Position numbers and translations under genes: made by a program. Positions 35,347 through 44,929 of a stretch of DNA of 58,214 bases are shown here, in pieces (the stretch's first letter is position 1; the number at the start of each line of letters is the position of its first letter). The stretch comes from Bacteroidales bacterium. Lineage in GTDB: Bacteria > Bacteroidota > Bacteroidia > Bacteroidales > UBA3663. The stretch is from the NCBI GenBank assembly GCA_017449065.1, contig JAFSKF010000050.1, forward strand, positions 1-58,214. Reading direction: 5' to 3'. The notes beneath the pieces were generated by a model that did no database searches, was not told the origin of the DNA, and saw only the letters and a program-made list of their open reading frames with translations.

Positions 35347-37260
35347 ATGAGAAGAATAGAACTGTTAGCCCCTGCTCGAACTGCTGAAATCGGCAAGGAA
35401 GCATTCCGTCATGGCGCCGATGCTGTCTATATCGGTGCCGGTCGTTTCAGTGCACGTAGTGCTGCTGGCAATCCGATTCCCGACATCGAAGATCTGGCTC
35501 GCTACGGACATCAGTTCGGGGCGTGTACCATTGTGGCGTTCAATACGATCTTGCGCGATGAAGAATTACCGGAGGCAGAACGACTGACTTGGCAACTCTA
35601 TGAGGCCGGCGTCGATGCACTTATCGTGCAGGACTTGGGTTTGTTGGGCTTGCATTTGCCGCCCATTCCGTTGCATGCTTCCACTCAAACCGACAATCGC
35701 ACCCCCGAGAAGGTGCGCTTGCTGAGTCGTCTTGGGTTCAAGCGGGTGGTGCTTGCCCGCGAACTTTCGTTGGACGAGATCCGTGCGATTCACGAAGCTG
35801 TGCCCGATACGGAATTAGAATGCTTCGTGCATGGGGCCCTATGCGTCTGCATCAGCGGGCAATGTTACTTGAGTGCAGCACTTACCGGGCGCAGCGCCAA
35901 TCGGGGAGAATGTGCCCAGCCTTGCCGTTTGCCGATGGATCTGTTGGATGACAAAGGGAATGCCGTTGTGCGGCAGAAGCATTTGCTTTCGTTGCGCGAT
36001 ATGAACAGGAGTCAGTATCTTCAGCAGCTGATGGAAGCAGGTGTGACAAGCCTGAAGATTGAAGGACGACTAAAAGACCTGAACTATGTGAAGAATGTAG
36101 TGGCGTATTATCGCAGGCAAATAGACGATATTTTGGGAAAAGACGGCGTTCGCAACCGCTTCGGACGAGTTTCCGAAGGTCGCAGCGTCTATACTTTTAC
36201 GCCTAATGTGAGCAAGTCGTTCAATCGCGGATTCACCAGCTATGGCATCGACGGGAAACGGGAAGTGATGTGGAATCATGAGAGTCCGAAGTCGATGGGT
36301 GAGCTGATCGGAACGGTGAAGGAGGTGGGGCGCGACTGGTTCTCTTTGCAGCTTTTGCCCGAGATTACTCCACTGAATAACGGCGACGGATTGGTGGCAA
36401 ATCAGACTATCGGTTTCCGCGTGAATTTTTACGACCCAGTTAGAGAAAAAATTTTCCCCTTCGAGGGAGTAAAAATTTGCCAGTTGTTGCGCAAAGGAAT
36501 GCCGGTTCATCGGAATCTCGATTATGCTTTCGAACAGACCTTGGAGAAAAAGTCGGCAGAACGGCGTATTCCGCTTTGCCTGTTCTTCAAGGCTTCGCCT
36601 AACCAGCTGGAACTGAAAGTACAAGTGAAGGATTCTGTCGTCGAAGGTTCGGAAGCGACTGTAACACTTGCAGGAACATTCGAAATTGCCCAGAAACCGC
36701 AGGATGAAAATATCAGGAAGCAACTCTCGAAACTGGGCGATACCGTCTATGAGGCAGATCAGTTGGAGGAGCAGGGAGGAGAATGGTTTGTGCCTTCGTC
36801 GATGTTGGGGCAATTGCGTCGCGATGCCATCGCCGCACTCGACCAGAAACGAGCCGCTGCATATGAAAAGAAAAGAAGAAGCTTCGTTCCGCCTGCTTAC
36901 AAAGGGTCGGCAATGGAACTGGATGCGGCGGGTATTCTGCCTTCCGATTTCAAAGCCAACGTGATGAACCGAAGCGCACGGGACATTTTCAGCCGATTGG
37001 GAATCGCCGACGTAGAACCCGCTTTCGAGCTGCAAAGAAAACGGGAAGGAGTGGTGATGCAGACACGCTATTGCCTGAAACAGGCCTTCGGTTTCTGCGC
37101 CAAATATCCGCTTCCCGAAGGCAAAAAGAAGGAGTTATCAACACTCTTTTCGGGCAACGCTTGCCAACTGAAAATCGGCACTGAAAAATTTTTAATAAAA
37201 TTTGGCTGTAAAAATTCGTGTATATCAGAAATTATTACTATATTTGCACCCGAAAAATAA
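35347..37260 (+). CDS. U32 peptidase-family protein (RlhA/YegQ type)
   Basis: A 637-aa protein of the U32 family. These proteins, once classed as collagenases, include iron-sulfur enzymes that hydroxylate 23S rRNA or tRNA using prephenate (established for RlhA and TrhP). The N-terminal barrel begins RRIELLAPARTAEIGKEA. The family cysteine motif is CFVHGALCVCISGQCYL followed by GECAQPCR (about residues 155-195). A DUF3656-type middle domain and a C-terminal part with further cysteines (RYCLKQAFGFC, FGCKNSC) complete the long form. ATG 35347 was chosen over a TTG at 35335 that lies inside the -7 element. The next gene's promoter lies within its last codons. Confidence 0.85.
   Translation: MRRIELLAPARTAEIGKEAFRHGADAVYIGAGRFSARSAAGNPIPDIEDLARYGHQFGACTIVAFNTILRDEELPEAERLTWQLYEAGVDALIVQDLGLLGLHLPPIPLHASTQTDNRTPEKVRLLSRLGFKRVVLARELSLDEIRAIHEAVPDTELECFVHGALCVCISGQCYLSAALTGRSANRGECAQPCRLPMDLLDDKGNAVVRQKHLLSLRDMNRSQYLQQLMEAGVTSLKIEGRLKDLNYVKNVVAYYRRQIDDILGKDGVRNRFGRVSEGRSVYTFTPNVSKSFNRGFTSYGIDGKREVMWNHESPKSMGELIGTVKEVGRDWFSLQLLPEITPLNNGDGLVANQTIGFRVNFYDPVREKIFPFEGVKICQLLRKGMPVHRNLDYAFEQTLEKKSAERRIPLCLFFKASPNQLELKVQVKDSVVEGSEATVTLAGTFEIAQKPQDENIRKQLSKLGDTVYEADQLEEQGGEWFVPSSMLGQLRRDAIAALDQKRAAAYEKKRRSFVPPAYKGSAMELDAAGILPSDFKANVMNRSARDIFSRLGIADVEPAFELQRKREGVVMQTRYCLKQAFGFCAKYPLPEGKKKELSTLFSGNACQLKIGTEKFLIKFGCKNSCISEIITIFAPEK
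37215..37246 (+). promoter_or_regulatory. Promoter of the cyclohydrolase-mreB region
   Basis: TATATTTG (37239-37246) with TTCG (37215-37218) 20 bases upstream. It lies inside the 3' end of the U32 gene and gives a leader of about 77 bases before the ATG at 37331. Confidence 0.6.
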
Positions 37261-37330
37261 ATCAGTTGAAAAAATCGGCTTCAAAGTTGAACTTTTAACG
37301 AAGGACTAATTACAAAAAATTAACGTAAAT

Positions 37331-37927
37331 ATGGATCAGAAGAAAATCAAAACTGCGCTGGTTTCTGTTTTCCACAAGGATGGTTTGGACGAAATCATTA
37401 AGAAGTTGCATGCCGAGGGAGTGACTCTTCTCTCTACCGGTGGTACCCAGAATTTTATCGAGAGCCTTGGCATTCCATGTAATGCTGTCGAGGATCTGAC
37501 TACATATCCCAGCATCCTGGGCGGTCGCGTAAAGACCCTGCATCCGAAAGTATTCGGTGGCATTCTGGGTCGTCGTGACAACGAGGGTGATCAGGAGCAA
37601 ATGAAAAAATACGAGATTCCGGAAATCGATCTCGTCATTGTCGATCTGTATCCTTTCGAGCAAACCGTTGCCAGCGGAGCCGACTTTCAGAGTATCATCG
37701 AGAAGATCGACATTGGTGGTATTTCTCTGATTCGTGCTGCTGCCAAGAACTTCAAGGATGTGATTATTGTGGCCAGCAAGGCCCAGTATCAGCAACTGGC
37801 AGATATGCTCAACAAGAAGGGTGCCGTAAGCGACTATGAAGACCGTCTGTCGTTTGCCGAGCAGGCATTCGGTGTTTCTTCTCACTACGATACAGCTATT
37901 CATGCCTGGTTTGCCGAGCAGAAGTGA
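37331..37927 (+). CDS. purH: Stand-alone IMP cyclohydrolase (PurH N-terminal domain)
   Basis: A 198-aa protein matching only the MGS-like N-terminal domain of PurH, which closes FAICAR to IMP, the last step of purine synthesis. Visible marks are ALVSVFHKDGLDEI, LLSTGGT, LGGRVKTLHPKVFGGIL, DLVIVDLYPFEQTV and EKIDIGGISLIRAAAKNF. Bifunctional PurH is over 500 aa, with AICAR transformylase at the C-terminus. Here a clean TGA ends the frame and the next 36 bases lead to mreB, with no trace of the second domain. The transformylase must be encoded elsewhere. The gene is 36 bases upstream of mreB and may share its transcript. Confidence 0.9.
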   Translation: MDQKKIKTALVSVFHKDGLDEIIKKLHAEGVTLLSTGGTQNFIESLGIPCNAVEDLTTYPSILGGRVKTLHPKVFGGILGRRDNEGDQEQMKKYEIPEIDLVIVDLYPFEQTVASGADFQSIIEKIDIGGISLIRAAAKNFKDVIIVASKAQYQQLADMLNKKGAVSDYEDRLSFAEQAFGVSSHYDTAIHAWFAEQK

Positions 37928-37963
37928 TAATCCTGGAAAGATAACTTTTACATTTGTTGCAGC

Positions 37964-38983
37964 ATGAGTTTTTTTAAGTTAACCCAGGATGTAGCCATTG
38001 ACCTCGGTACCGCTAACACCGTCATCATTCATGGCGGAAAGATTGTTGTCAATGCCCCTTCGATTGTTGCGCTCGAAAGCCGCGACGGCAAACTGATGGC
38101 TGTCGGACACAAGGCCCAGCAGATGGAAGGAAAGACGCCGGCAGGAATCCGAACCGTCCGCCCGTTGCGCGACGGAGTCATCGCAGACTTCTATGCCGCC
38201 GAGCAGATGATTCGCGGAATGATCAAGATGGCGTTCGGAAGTTCACGTCTGTTCAGTCCGCAGTTGCGTATGGTGGTCGGCATTCCCTCAGGATCTACCG
38301 AAGTTGAAATCCGTGCCGTGCGCGACTCCAGCGAACATGCAGGCGGTAAGGATGTATATATGTTGTACGAACCGATGGCCGCAGCTATCGGTATCGGTAT
38401 CGATGTGTTGGCTCCGGAAGGAAATATGGTGGTCGATATCGGTGGCGGTTCGTCGGAAATTGCTGTTATTTCCTTAGGTGGATTGGTTACCAATAATTCT
38501 ATCCGTGTGGCTGGTAACGATCTGACGCAGGATATTATGGATTATATGCGTCGTCAGCACAATATCCGCGTCGGTTTGCCTACTGCAGAACAGATCAAGA
38601 TCAATGTAGGTTCAGCGCTGACCATGCTCGATAATCCACCGGAAGACTATATCGTTCGCGGACCTAACCAGATGACGGCATTACCGATGGAGGTTCCTGT
38701 CAGCTATCAGGAGATTGCACACTGTATCGAGAAGAGTATCTCGAAGATCGAGGCAGCTGTACTGAAAGGTTTGGAGGAGACACCTCCGGAACTGTATGCC
38801 GATATCGTTCGCAACGGTATCTGGCTGACGGGTGGCGGTGCGCTTCTCCGCGGTCTTGACAAACGCTTGCAGGATAAGATCGGCATCCAGTTCCACATTG
38901 CTGACGACCCGCTTCTTTCGGTGGCCAAAGGAACCGGTATTGCCCTCAAGAACATCGAGAATTATCCATTCCTATTGCGATAA
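37964..38983 (+). CDS. mreB: Rod-shape actin homologue MreB
   Basis: A 339-aa bacterial actin that polymerises under the inner membrane and positions the wall-elongation machinery. The phosphate-1 motif AIDLGTANTVI, the GTxxD-type phosphate-2 segment MVVDIGGGSSEIAVISLGG and the adenosine motif WLTGGGALLRGLD are visible. The N-terminal MSFFKLTQ is short and hydrophobic, consistent with membrane binding. It is the first gene of mreB-mreC-mreD-mrdA-rodA, which runs without large gaps to 43625. Confidence 0.97.
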   Translation: MSFFKLTQDVAIDLGTANTVIIHGGKIVVNAPSIVALESRDGKLMAVGHKAQQMEGKTPAGIRTVRPLRDGVIADFYAAEQMIRGMIKMAFGSSRLFSPQLRMVVGIPSGSTEVEIRAVRDSSEHAGGKDVYMLYEPMAAAIGIGIDVLAPEGNMVVDIGGGSSEIAVISLGGLVTNNSIRVAGNDLTQDIMDYMRRQHNIRVGLPTAEQIKINVGSALTMLDNPPEDYIVRGPNQMTALPMEVPVSYQEIAHCIEKSISKIEAAVLKGLEETPPELYADIVRNGIWLTGGGALLRGLDKRLQDKIGIQFHIADDPLLSVAKGTGIALKNIENYPFLLR

Positions 38984-39004
38984 ACCGGAAAATCAGTCCT
39001 CTAA

Positions 39005-39805
39005 ATGCAGAATTTATTCCGCTTTTTTACCCGAAACGGGCCATTCTTTGCATGGCTCGTTTTGGCCGTGCTTAGCCTGGTGCTTCTGTTGCAGCGCAAT
39101 CCGTATCAGCGGAGCGTGTGGTTCGGAAGCGCCAACAGGGTGTCGGGCGAAGTGTATGCTGCATCGAACATGGTTTCGAGCTACTTTGGTTTGCGGACCA
39201 TCAACGAGGACCTGCTGCATCGGTTGGGCCAGTTAGAGGAGGAGAATCTGCTATTGCGGCAGCACCTGCGTAATCAGCAGGATATTGACAGCGTTCTGCT
39301 GACTCCCAAACCTTATCGGTATGTGGTGGCGCACGTGGTGCAGAATTCCATAACGCAGGCAGAGAATTTCCTGACGCTCGACAAAGGCACAGCCGATGGC
39401 ATCGGAGTCGGTATGGGAGTAGCGGATCATAACGGAATTGTCGGACAGGTGGCAAAAACCAGCGAGCACTTCTCGTTGGTGATCAGCGTGCTGAATCCGA
39501 AACTGAGAATCAGCTCTTGCCTGAAGAATTCCGAATCGATCGGTTCGCTGGTTTGGGACGGAAACAGTCCTGCCTATGCACTCCTCTCGGATGTGCCGCG
39601 AAATGTGCCTTTCGAATTAGGCGATACGGTTATCACCACGGGCTACAGTAATACCTTCCCACGAGGCGTGCCGGTGGGCAGGATTTGCGAGGAAATGCAG
39701 GCAGAAGACAATAACTTCCTCTGTTTCCGCGTCGAGCTTTTCACGCACTTCGATCGTATTAACAATGTACATGTAATCACCAACACCAATCCATGTCCGT
39801 TTTAA
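39005..39805 (+). CDS. mreC: Rod-shape protein MreC
   Basis: A 266-aa bitopic membrane protein linking MreB to the periplasmic wall synthases. One membrane helix lies at about residues 13-30 (GPFFAWLVLAVLSLVLLLQR). A coiled-coil follows (about 60-88: LLHRLGQLEEENLLLRQHLRNQQ), then the periplasmic beta domain with the family segment TLDKGTADGIGVGMGV and GVPVGRI. It starts 21 bases after mreB, and its last 13 bases overlap mreD, showing translational coupling. Confidence 0.93.
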   Translation: MQNLFRFFTRNGPFFAWLVLAVLSLVLLLQRNPYQRSVWFGSANRVSGEVYAASNMVSSYFGLRTINEDLLHRLGQLEEENLLLRQHLRNQQDIDSVLLTPKPYRYVVAHVVQNSITQAENFLTLDKGTADGIGVGMGVADHNGIVGQVAKTSEHFSLVISVLNPKLRISSCLKNSESIGSLVWDGNSPAYALLSDVPRNVPFELGDTVITTGYSNTFPRGVPVGRICEEMQAEDNNFLCFRVELFTHFDRINNVHVITNTNPCPF

Positions 39806-40293
39806 TTACATTCCTTTGGATTGTCATCTGCATCGCCTTGCAGGTACTGGTATTTAACCACTTGCCGTTGGCAGGAGGGGTAATACTTCTGTACCTGTAT
39901 GTGGCAATTAAGATGCCGGTCGAGGTGTCGCGTCCGTTACAGATTCTTTCCGGCTTCCTGATCGGGCTGGTCATCGATATATTCTGCAATACATTGGGAT
40001 TACACGCCTTTGCATTTACCACTACCATGTGGATGCGTCTGCCGCTTTTGCATATGTTTGTGCTTGCTGAAGACATCAAGACCGGAGAACCCACGCTCCA
40101 GCGTATCGGATTCCAGAGTTTCTGGCGGTTCCTTCTGTCGATTCTGATTGTTCATTGTCTGGTGCTATACCTGACGGAGGCATTTACTTTGTTTTGTTTT
40201 TTGAACCTGTTACTGAAAATCCTGTCCAGTATCGTCATGACTTTTGTCTTCTTGATAGTTCTGGAGCTGGTGATGCGCAGAAAACCTGTCTAA
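39793..40293 (+). CDS. mreD: Rod-shape protein MreD
   Basis: A 166-aa integral membrane protein with about five or six helices and hardly any soluble part (LITFLWIVICIALQVLVFNH at the start). MreD is poorly conserved, so identification rests on size, topology and its place between mreC and mrdA. The start overlaps the mreC stop by 13 bases. The short LAGGVILLYLYVAIKMP-like segment near residue 25 and DIFCNTLGLHAF near 60 are typical of Bacteroidota MreD. Confidence 0.88.
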   Translation: MSVLITFLWIVICIALQVLVFNHLPLAGGVILLYLYVAIKMPVEVSRPLQILSGFLIGLVIDIFCNTLGLHAFAFTTTMWMRLPLLHMFVLAEDIKTGEPTLQRIGFQSFWRFLLSILIVHCLVLYLTEAFTLFCFLNLLLKILSSIVMTFVFLIVLELVMRRKPV

Positions 40294-40314
40294 GCAGATT
40301 CCCATTCTTCACAG

Positions 40315-42192
40315 ATGCAACACAACTTAGAACTGGAGAACCGAAGATTCGTTGTCATTGCTCTGGTGTTGGTTGTTGTTCTGATCTATATTGCCCGCCT
40401 GTTCTACTTGCAGGTGCTGAGCGATGATTACATCAGCAAAGCAAACGACATTGCGTTCCTGACACGAACCATATATCCTTCACGAGGTATCATCTACGAT
40501 CGTGAGGGACGTGAACTTGTCTATAACCAGCCGGCTTACGACGTGCTGGTGACGATGCGCGAGGTGAAGAATCTTGATACCCTCGATTTCTGCAATGTTC
40601 TGGGCATTACACGGGAAATCTTCGATCAGCGAATGAAGGAAATCAAGCAGAGTCGCGGTTATAGCAGCTATACGCAACAGACTTTCGCCACGCAGCTAAC
40701 TTCGCAGGATTTTGCTAATGTGGAAGAGGCGTTATATCGTTTTAACGGTTTCGACACGCGAATCCGAACCATCCGCCAATACAAATATCCGATTGCGCCG
40801 CTCATTTTGGGTAATATCGGAGAAGTAGGCAAGAAGCTGCTCGAGAAGGATTCCTATTACACCCGAGGCGACCTGGTGGGTAACTTGGGTGTGGAAAAGA
40901 GTTACGAAAAGATTCTGCGAGGCAAGAAAGGAAAGGAAATCCTGTTGCGCGACAAACACGGACGCATCAAGGGGCATTACGATAATGGATCGATGGACGA
41001 GGCTCCTGTAGCAGGTCACGATCTGACACTCACCATCGATGCTGACCTGCAGCAATATGCCGAGAGCCTGATGGTGAACAAAATGGGCGCTTTGGTTGCC
41101 ATCGAACCCGCCACGGGAGAGATTTTGGCGATGGTATCGAGTCCGACTTTCGATCCGCGTCTGCTCGCAGGTCGAAGTCGGGGAAAAAACTATATCGAAC
41201 TGACCAAGAATCCCTATAAGCCATTGCTCGATCGCGCGATTCAGGCTTCCTATCCACCCGGTTCGACGTTTAAGCCGGCTCAGGCACTCATCGCTCTGCA
41301 AGACGGAGCGCTGACTCCGACCACTGTCTTACCTTGTCACGGAGGTTTCCGTCAGGGAAAGTTCCGTATGGGTTGCCACGATGGAAACACCTCATGGACA
41401 ATGGTTCCGGCCATTGCCACTTCGTGTAACGGATACTTTGGCTATTGCTTGGTGCGCATTCTCGAAAACCGGAAATACAAATCCGTTCAAGAAGCCTTCG
41501 AACAATGGAAGAACTATATGGTTTCGATGGGCTATGGTTATCGGTTGGGTATCGATTTGCCGGGAGAGACGCGCGGCTTCATTCCCAATAATGCCTATTA
41601 TAATAAAGGCTTCCGGACTTCCAACTGGAAACCCATCAATGTCATTTCCATCTCCATCGGACAAGGTGAGATTCTCGCGACTCCGTTGCAGATTGCCAAT
41701 CTGGCTTCGACCATCGCCAATAGGGGATATTATTATGTACCCCATGTTTTGAAGGAAGTGCATCCTACCGCAGATGGCGAGATCGAGCAGGTGCCGGACA
41801 CTTTCTTGCATCCCATTTATACCAAAGTCGGTAAACAGCATTACGAGGTGGTTGCAGAGGGAATGCGGCAGGCGGCGTTGATCGGAACCGTCCGATATGC
41901 CGGAAATATGGACCCTGAAGGCATCCAGTTGTGCGGTAAGACCGGAACCGCACAGAATCCGCATGGTCGCGACCACTCTGTGTTTATGGGTTTCGCACCT
42001 AAAGACAATCCGAAGATTGCCGTTTGCTGCTTCATCGAGAACGGAGGCTTTGGTGCAACGTATGGTGTCCCTATCGGAACGCTGGTAATCGAGAAATACC
42101 TGAACGGAAAGATTTCGGATCGCAGGAAGCCGTTTGAGACGCGCATGCTTACCGAATCGACCTTGCAATACAATAATTCGTACAAAAAATAA
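40315..42192 (+). CDS. mrdA: Penicillin-binding protein 2 (elongation transpeptidase)
   Basis: A 625-aa class B PBP that cross-links new peptidoglycan in the elongasome. A single N-terminal membrane helix (about residues 12-32) precedes the dimerisation domain, with SRGIIYDREGRELVYN at about 57. The transpeptidase domain has the active-site motifs S317-T-F-K (PPGSTFKPAQ), SCN (IATSCNGYF) and KTG (LCGKTGTAQNP). All three are intact. It is 21 bases after mreD and five bases before rodA. Its partner is the glycosyltransferase RodA encoded next. Confidence 0.96.
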   Translation: MQHNLELENRRFVVIALVLVVVLIYIARLFYLQVLSDDYISKANDIAFLTRTIYPSRGIIYDREGRELVYNQPAYDVLVTMREVKNLDTLDFCNVLGITREIFDQRMKEIKQSRGYSSYTQQTFATQLTSQDFANVEEALYRFNGFDTRIRTIRQYKYPIAPLILGNIGEVGKKLLEKDSYYTRGDLVGNLGVEKSYEKILRGKKGKEILLRDKHGRIKGHYDNGSMDEAPVAGHDLTLTIDADLQQYAESLMVNKMGALVAIEPATGEILAMVSSPTFDPRLLAGRSRGKNYIELTKNPYKPLLDRAIQASYPPGSTFKPAQALIALQDGALTPTTVLPCHGGFRQGKFRMGCHDGNTSWTMVPAIATSCNGYFGYCLVRILENRKYKSVQEAFEQWKNYMVSMGYGYRLGIDLPGETRGFIPNNAYYNKGFRTSNWKPINVISISIGQGEILATPLQIANLASTIANRGYYYVPHVLKEVHPTADGEIEQVPDTFLHPIYTKVGKQHYEVVAEGMRQAALIGTVRYAGNMDPEGIQLCGKTGTAQNPHGRDHSVFMGFAPKDNPKIAVCCFIENGGFGATYGVPIGTLVIEKYLNGKISDRRKPFETRMLTESTLQYNNSYKK

Positions 42193-42197
42193 AAAAT

Positions 42198-43625
42198 ATG
42201 CTCAAATCGTTCGATTGGTTCACAGCACTTCTTTATTTGGTTTTGGTAACGATCGGTTGGTTCGCTATCAATGCCGCCACTTATAATTTCGACGATGCGA
42301 GCATTTTCGATTTGAGCCGTTTCCCCGGAAAACAGGCAATCTGGTTCGGAATATCGGTCTTAGTTATCTTTGTCCTGATGTTCATCGATGCCAAGACCTA
42401 CGCTTTCTGGCCACCGGTTCTTTACGTGCTGGTGATGATTCTTCTGGCCGTTACTCCGTATTTGGCATCCGAGAAAGGTGTCAAGGGTTCACATTCGTGG
42501 ATTCAGTTCGGATCGGTCAGTATTCAGCCTGCAGAGTTCGGAAAGTTCACGACATCCTTGATGTTAGCGTGGCTTTTTAGCCAGTACGGATTTAAGTTAG
42601 ACAGTTTAAGCAGTTATCTGAAGGTCGGAATCATCATTCTCCTTCCCGTAGCCCTCATTATCCTCCAGAATGAAACCGGTTCCGCGCTTGTCTATTTTTC
42701 CTTGATTTTGCTATTGTATCGTCAAGGCCTTCCCGGCACGATTCTGTGGGCAGGATTCAGTTTGGTGCTGGTGGCAGTTCTCGGACTCGTGTATGGAGAG
42801 AATATTGTTTTGTTCCTGATTCCTTTCTTGGTGATTGCGATGTATTTCGGTTTTACCGACGACAGCAAATCGGGATGGTGGGCTTTGAAGGTGACAGTTT
42901 TCTTTTATGCGGCGTATTTTCTGGTCAAGTGGTTTGTGCCGATTCCTGAAGCAGTTCTTCCTTATTACCGTTTTCGTTGGATTGGATTGGCGATCTCTGT
43001 ATGGGTCGGATGCTATGCCATTTGGCTGTATCTCTCCAAGCGGGTCGGTAAGTATCTGCTGATTGCGGCTTGTGCACTCGGGTTCGTCGGTTTTCAGTAT
43101 TCAGTCGATTACGCATTTAATAAAGTATTATTGTCGCATCAGCGTGGCCGTATAGAAGTATTATTAGGTTTGAAGGACGATCCGAAAGGAGTCGGGTATA
43201 ATGTCAACCAGGCAGAAATTGCAATTGGTTCCGGAGGAATTCTCGGAAAAGGCTATCTTGAAGGTACTCAGACGAAATTGTCGTATGTTCCGGAGCAGCA
43301 TACCGACTTTATTTTCTGTACGATCGGGGAGGAACAGGGATTCATTGGTTCTTCGCTGATTCTGATACTCTATGCCATCCTGATCATTCGGATTATAATG
43401 CTGGCAGAGCGGCAGCAGACTCCTTTTGCGCAAGTATATGCCTATTGTGTCGCTTGCATATTCTTCTTCCATGTGGCGATCAATGTCGGTATGGTAATTG
43501 GGTTGGTGCCGGTCATCGGTATTCCGTTGCCCTTCCTCAGTTATGGAGGTTCGTCGATGCTCTCGTTCACTATTCTTTTGTGGATTCTTTTAAAGCTCGA
43601 TGCCTCGCGGAATGTCCGCTATTGA
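42198..43625 (+). CDS. rodA: SEDS peptidoglycan glycosyltransferase RodA
   Basis: A 475-aa polytopic protein (ten or more helices) that polymerises glycan strands from lipid II together with PBP2. SEDS marks are FIFCTIGEEQGFIGS and the C-terminal GIPLPFLSYGGSSML, plus WIQFGSVSIQPAEFGK near residue 100. It is about 100 residues longer than E. coli RodA, mostly in a middle segment with extra helices (about 190-290), as seen in Bacteroidota homologues. It ends the rod operon; the small DUF4491 gene follows after 56 bases. Confidence 0.95.
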   Translation: MLKSFDWFTALLYLVLVTIGWFAINAATYNFDDASIFDLSRFPGKQAIWFGISVLVIFVLMFIDAKTYAFWPPVLYVLVMILLAVTPYLASEKGVKGSHSWIQFGSVSIQPAEFGKFTTSLMLAWLFSQYGFKLDSLSSYLKVGIIILLPVALIILQNETGSALVYFSLILLLYRQGLPGTILWAGFSLVLVAVLGLVYGENIVLFLIPFLVIAMYFGFTDDSKSGWWALKVTVFFYAAYFLVKWFVPIPEAVLPYYRFRWIGLAISVWVGCYAIWLYLSKRVGKYLLIAACALGFVGFQYSVDYAFNKVLLSHQRGRIEVLLGLKDDPKGVGYNVNQAEIAIGSGGILGKGYLEGTQTKLSYVPEQHTDFIFCTIGEEQGFIGSSLILILYAILIIRIIMLAERQQTPFAQVYAYCVACIFFFHVAINVGMVIGLVPVIGIPLPFLSYGGSSMLSFTILLWILLKLDASRNVRY

Positions 43626-43681
43626 TGTTGCGGCAAAATAAACTAATGTTATAGCAAACAAGTATAATAGATTAAGAGGAT

Positions 43682-43972
43682 ATGAATTTTATTGGACTTA
43701 TCATAGCCGTCGCCACATTTTTCGTAATCGGGATTTTTCATCCGATTGTCATCAAGAGCGAATATTATTTTGGTGTCCGGTGCTGGTGGCTCTTTGCTAT
43801 ATTGGGCGTCGGTTTCATTTTGGGTTCGCTGTTTGTGTCGAGCCAGATCGTTAGCACCCTGTTGGGTGTGGTCGGGTGTTCCTGCCTATGGAGCATTCTC
43901 GAATTGTTTGAGCAGCGAGAGCGGGTACGAAAAGGCTGGTTCCCCAAAAATCCGAAGCGTACGGATTATTGA
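43682..43972 (+). CDS. DUF4491 small membrane protein
   Basis: A 96-aa protein with three membrane helices (about residues 2-20, 34-52, 56-74) and a basic C-terminal tail (RVRKGWFPKNPKRTDY). The HPIVIKSEYYFG loop and the LFEQRERVRKGWFPKNP end are the marks of the DUF4491 family, which has no assigned function. It lies downstream of rodA on the same strand, so it may ride on the rod transcript. It converges on cdsA with a 36-base spacer that holds no clear terminator. Confidence 0.85.
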   Translation: MNFIGLIIAVATFFVIGIFHPIVIKSEYYFGVRCWWLFAILGVGFILGSLFVSSQIVSTLLGVVGCSCLWSILELFEQRERVRKGWFPKNPKRTDY

Positions 43973-44008
43973 GGAACCACTAAACAATATAAAATCGGAT
44001 GGAGAACC

Positions 44009-44929
44009 TTACACCAGGTTCTTGATGATAGCGATGAGAACGAGGTAGAACATCATGGCAGGAGCCGCAAGGAGGAGAGAGTCAAAACGGTCCCACATAC
44101 CACCGTGACCGGGAAGGATGCGTCCGGAATCTTTCACTCCGACAAAGCGCTTCACGAAACTTTCCACCAAATCTCCGAAAGTTCCGAAAATGGAGATGAA
44201 AATGCCTAATCCGATCCAATCGAGACGGGTATAGTGCACCAGTTCGTGCAGATCCTGACCCAACAGCCCCCAGAAGGAAGCCTGATAGAATGCCAGACCT
44301 AACAATACGTTGAAACACAGCCCACCGAAGAACCCTTCCCAAGACTTTTTAGGAGAAACGCGCTCGAAGAGACGGTGCCTGCCTAAGGTGACGCCTGTCA
44401 GGAATGCACCTGTGTCGTTGCACCACAGGAAGAAGAATAACGCCAGCAACAGGATGCCGTTGTAGTCATCGTGGATATTGCCCAACGGAATAGCAATGCT
44501 ATGGAAGGCAATGGAATTCAAAAGGGAGAGGGGCAAAGCGATATAAACTTGTCCGAGCAGGATATACGCCAATTCGCGGATAGGGTTGGTTTGTTTACTA
44601 TACAGGCGACTGATGAACAGCGCCATGCAATAAACCAGATAGAGAACGAAGATGTTGTTGCCCAAGGTCGAAATGTGCGAGGCACTGATGAAAAAGCACC
44701 AGAAAAGCAGCACACCTGCCATAGAGTGCATACCGCGGATGATACGCACTTCCTTGCTCTTGTTGATCAGATCGTAGAACTCCCACAGCACCCCGAAAAT
44801 CAGGAAGGAGAACAGAATGGAATAGGTGTAGGGACCGGCCAGAATGCATCCGATAATGGCTGCCACCAGCAATACTCCCGTTACGGTACGCAACAGCAGA
44901 GCGTGATTAAACAATTTATGCGGGTTCAT
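44009..44929 (-). CDS. cdsA: Phosphatidate cytidylyltransferase
   Basis: A 306-aa inner-membrane enzyme making CDP-diacylglycerol from phosphatidate and CTP, the branch point of phospholipid synthesis. It has eight or so helices. The CdsA signature is complete near the C-terminus: VKRFVGVKDSGRILPGHGG followed by MWDRFDSLL. SPKKSWEGFFGG and WCNDTGAFLTG are also family-typical. The start overlaps the ftsH stop by 14 bases, making an rsfS-ftsH-cdsA operon. Confidence 0.96.
   Translation of the reverse strand: MNPHKLFNHALLLRTVTGVLLVAAIIGCILAGPYTYSILFSFLIFGVLWEFYDLINKSKEVRIIRGMHSMAGVLLFWCFFISASHISTLGNNIFVLYLVYCMALFISRLYSKQTNPIRELAYILLGQVYIALPLSLLNSIAFHSIAIPLGNIHDDYNGILLLALFFFLWCNDTGAFLTGVTLGRHRLFERVSPKKSWEGFFGGLCFNVLLGLAFYQASFWGLLGQDLHELVHYTRLDWIGLGIFISIFGTFGDLVESFVKRFVGVKDSGRILPGHGGMWDRFDSLLLAAPAMMFYLVLIAIIKNLV

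Noticed and set aside
37949..37956. TACATTTG as a promoter for mreB
   Set aside because: It lies only 8 bases before the ATG and has no -33 partner at 20 bases.
37331..37963. purH broken by a frameshift
   Set aside because: No transformylase sequence exists in any frame after the stop; mreB begins 36 bases later, so the gene is a genuine single-domain form.
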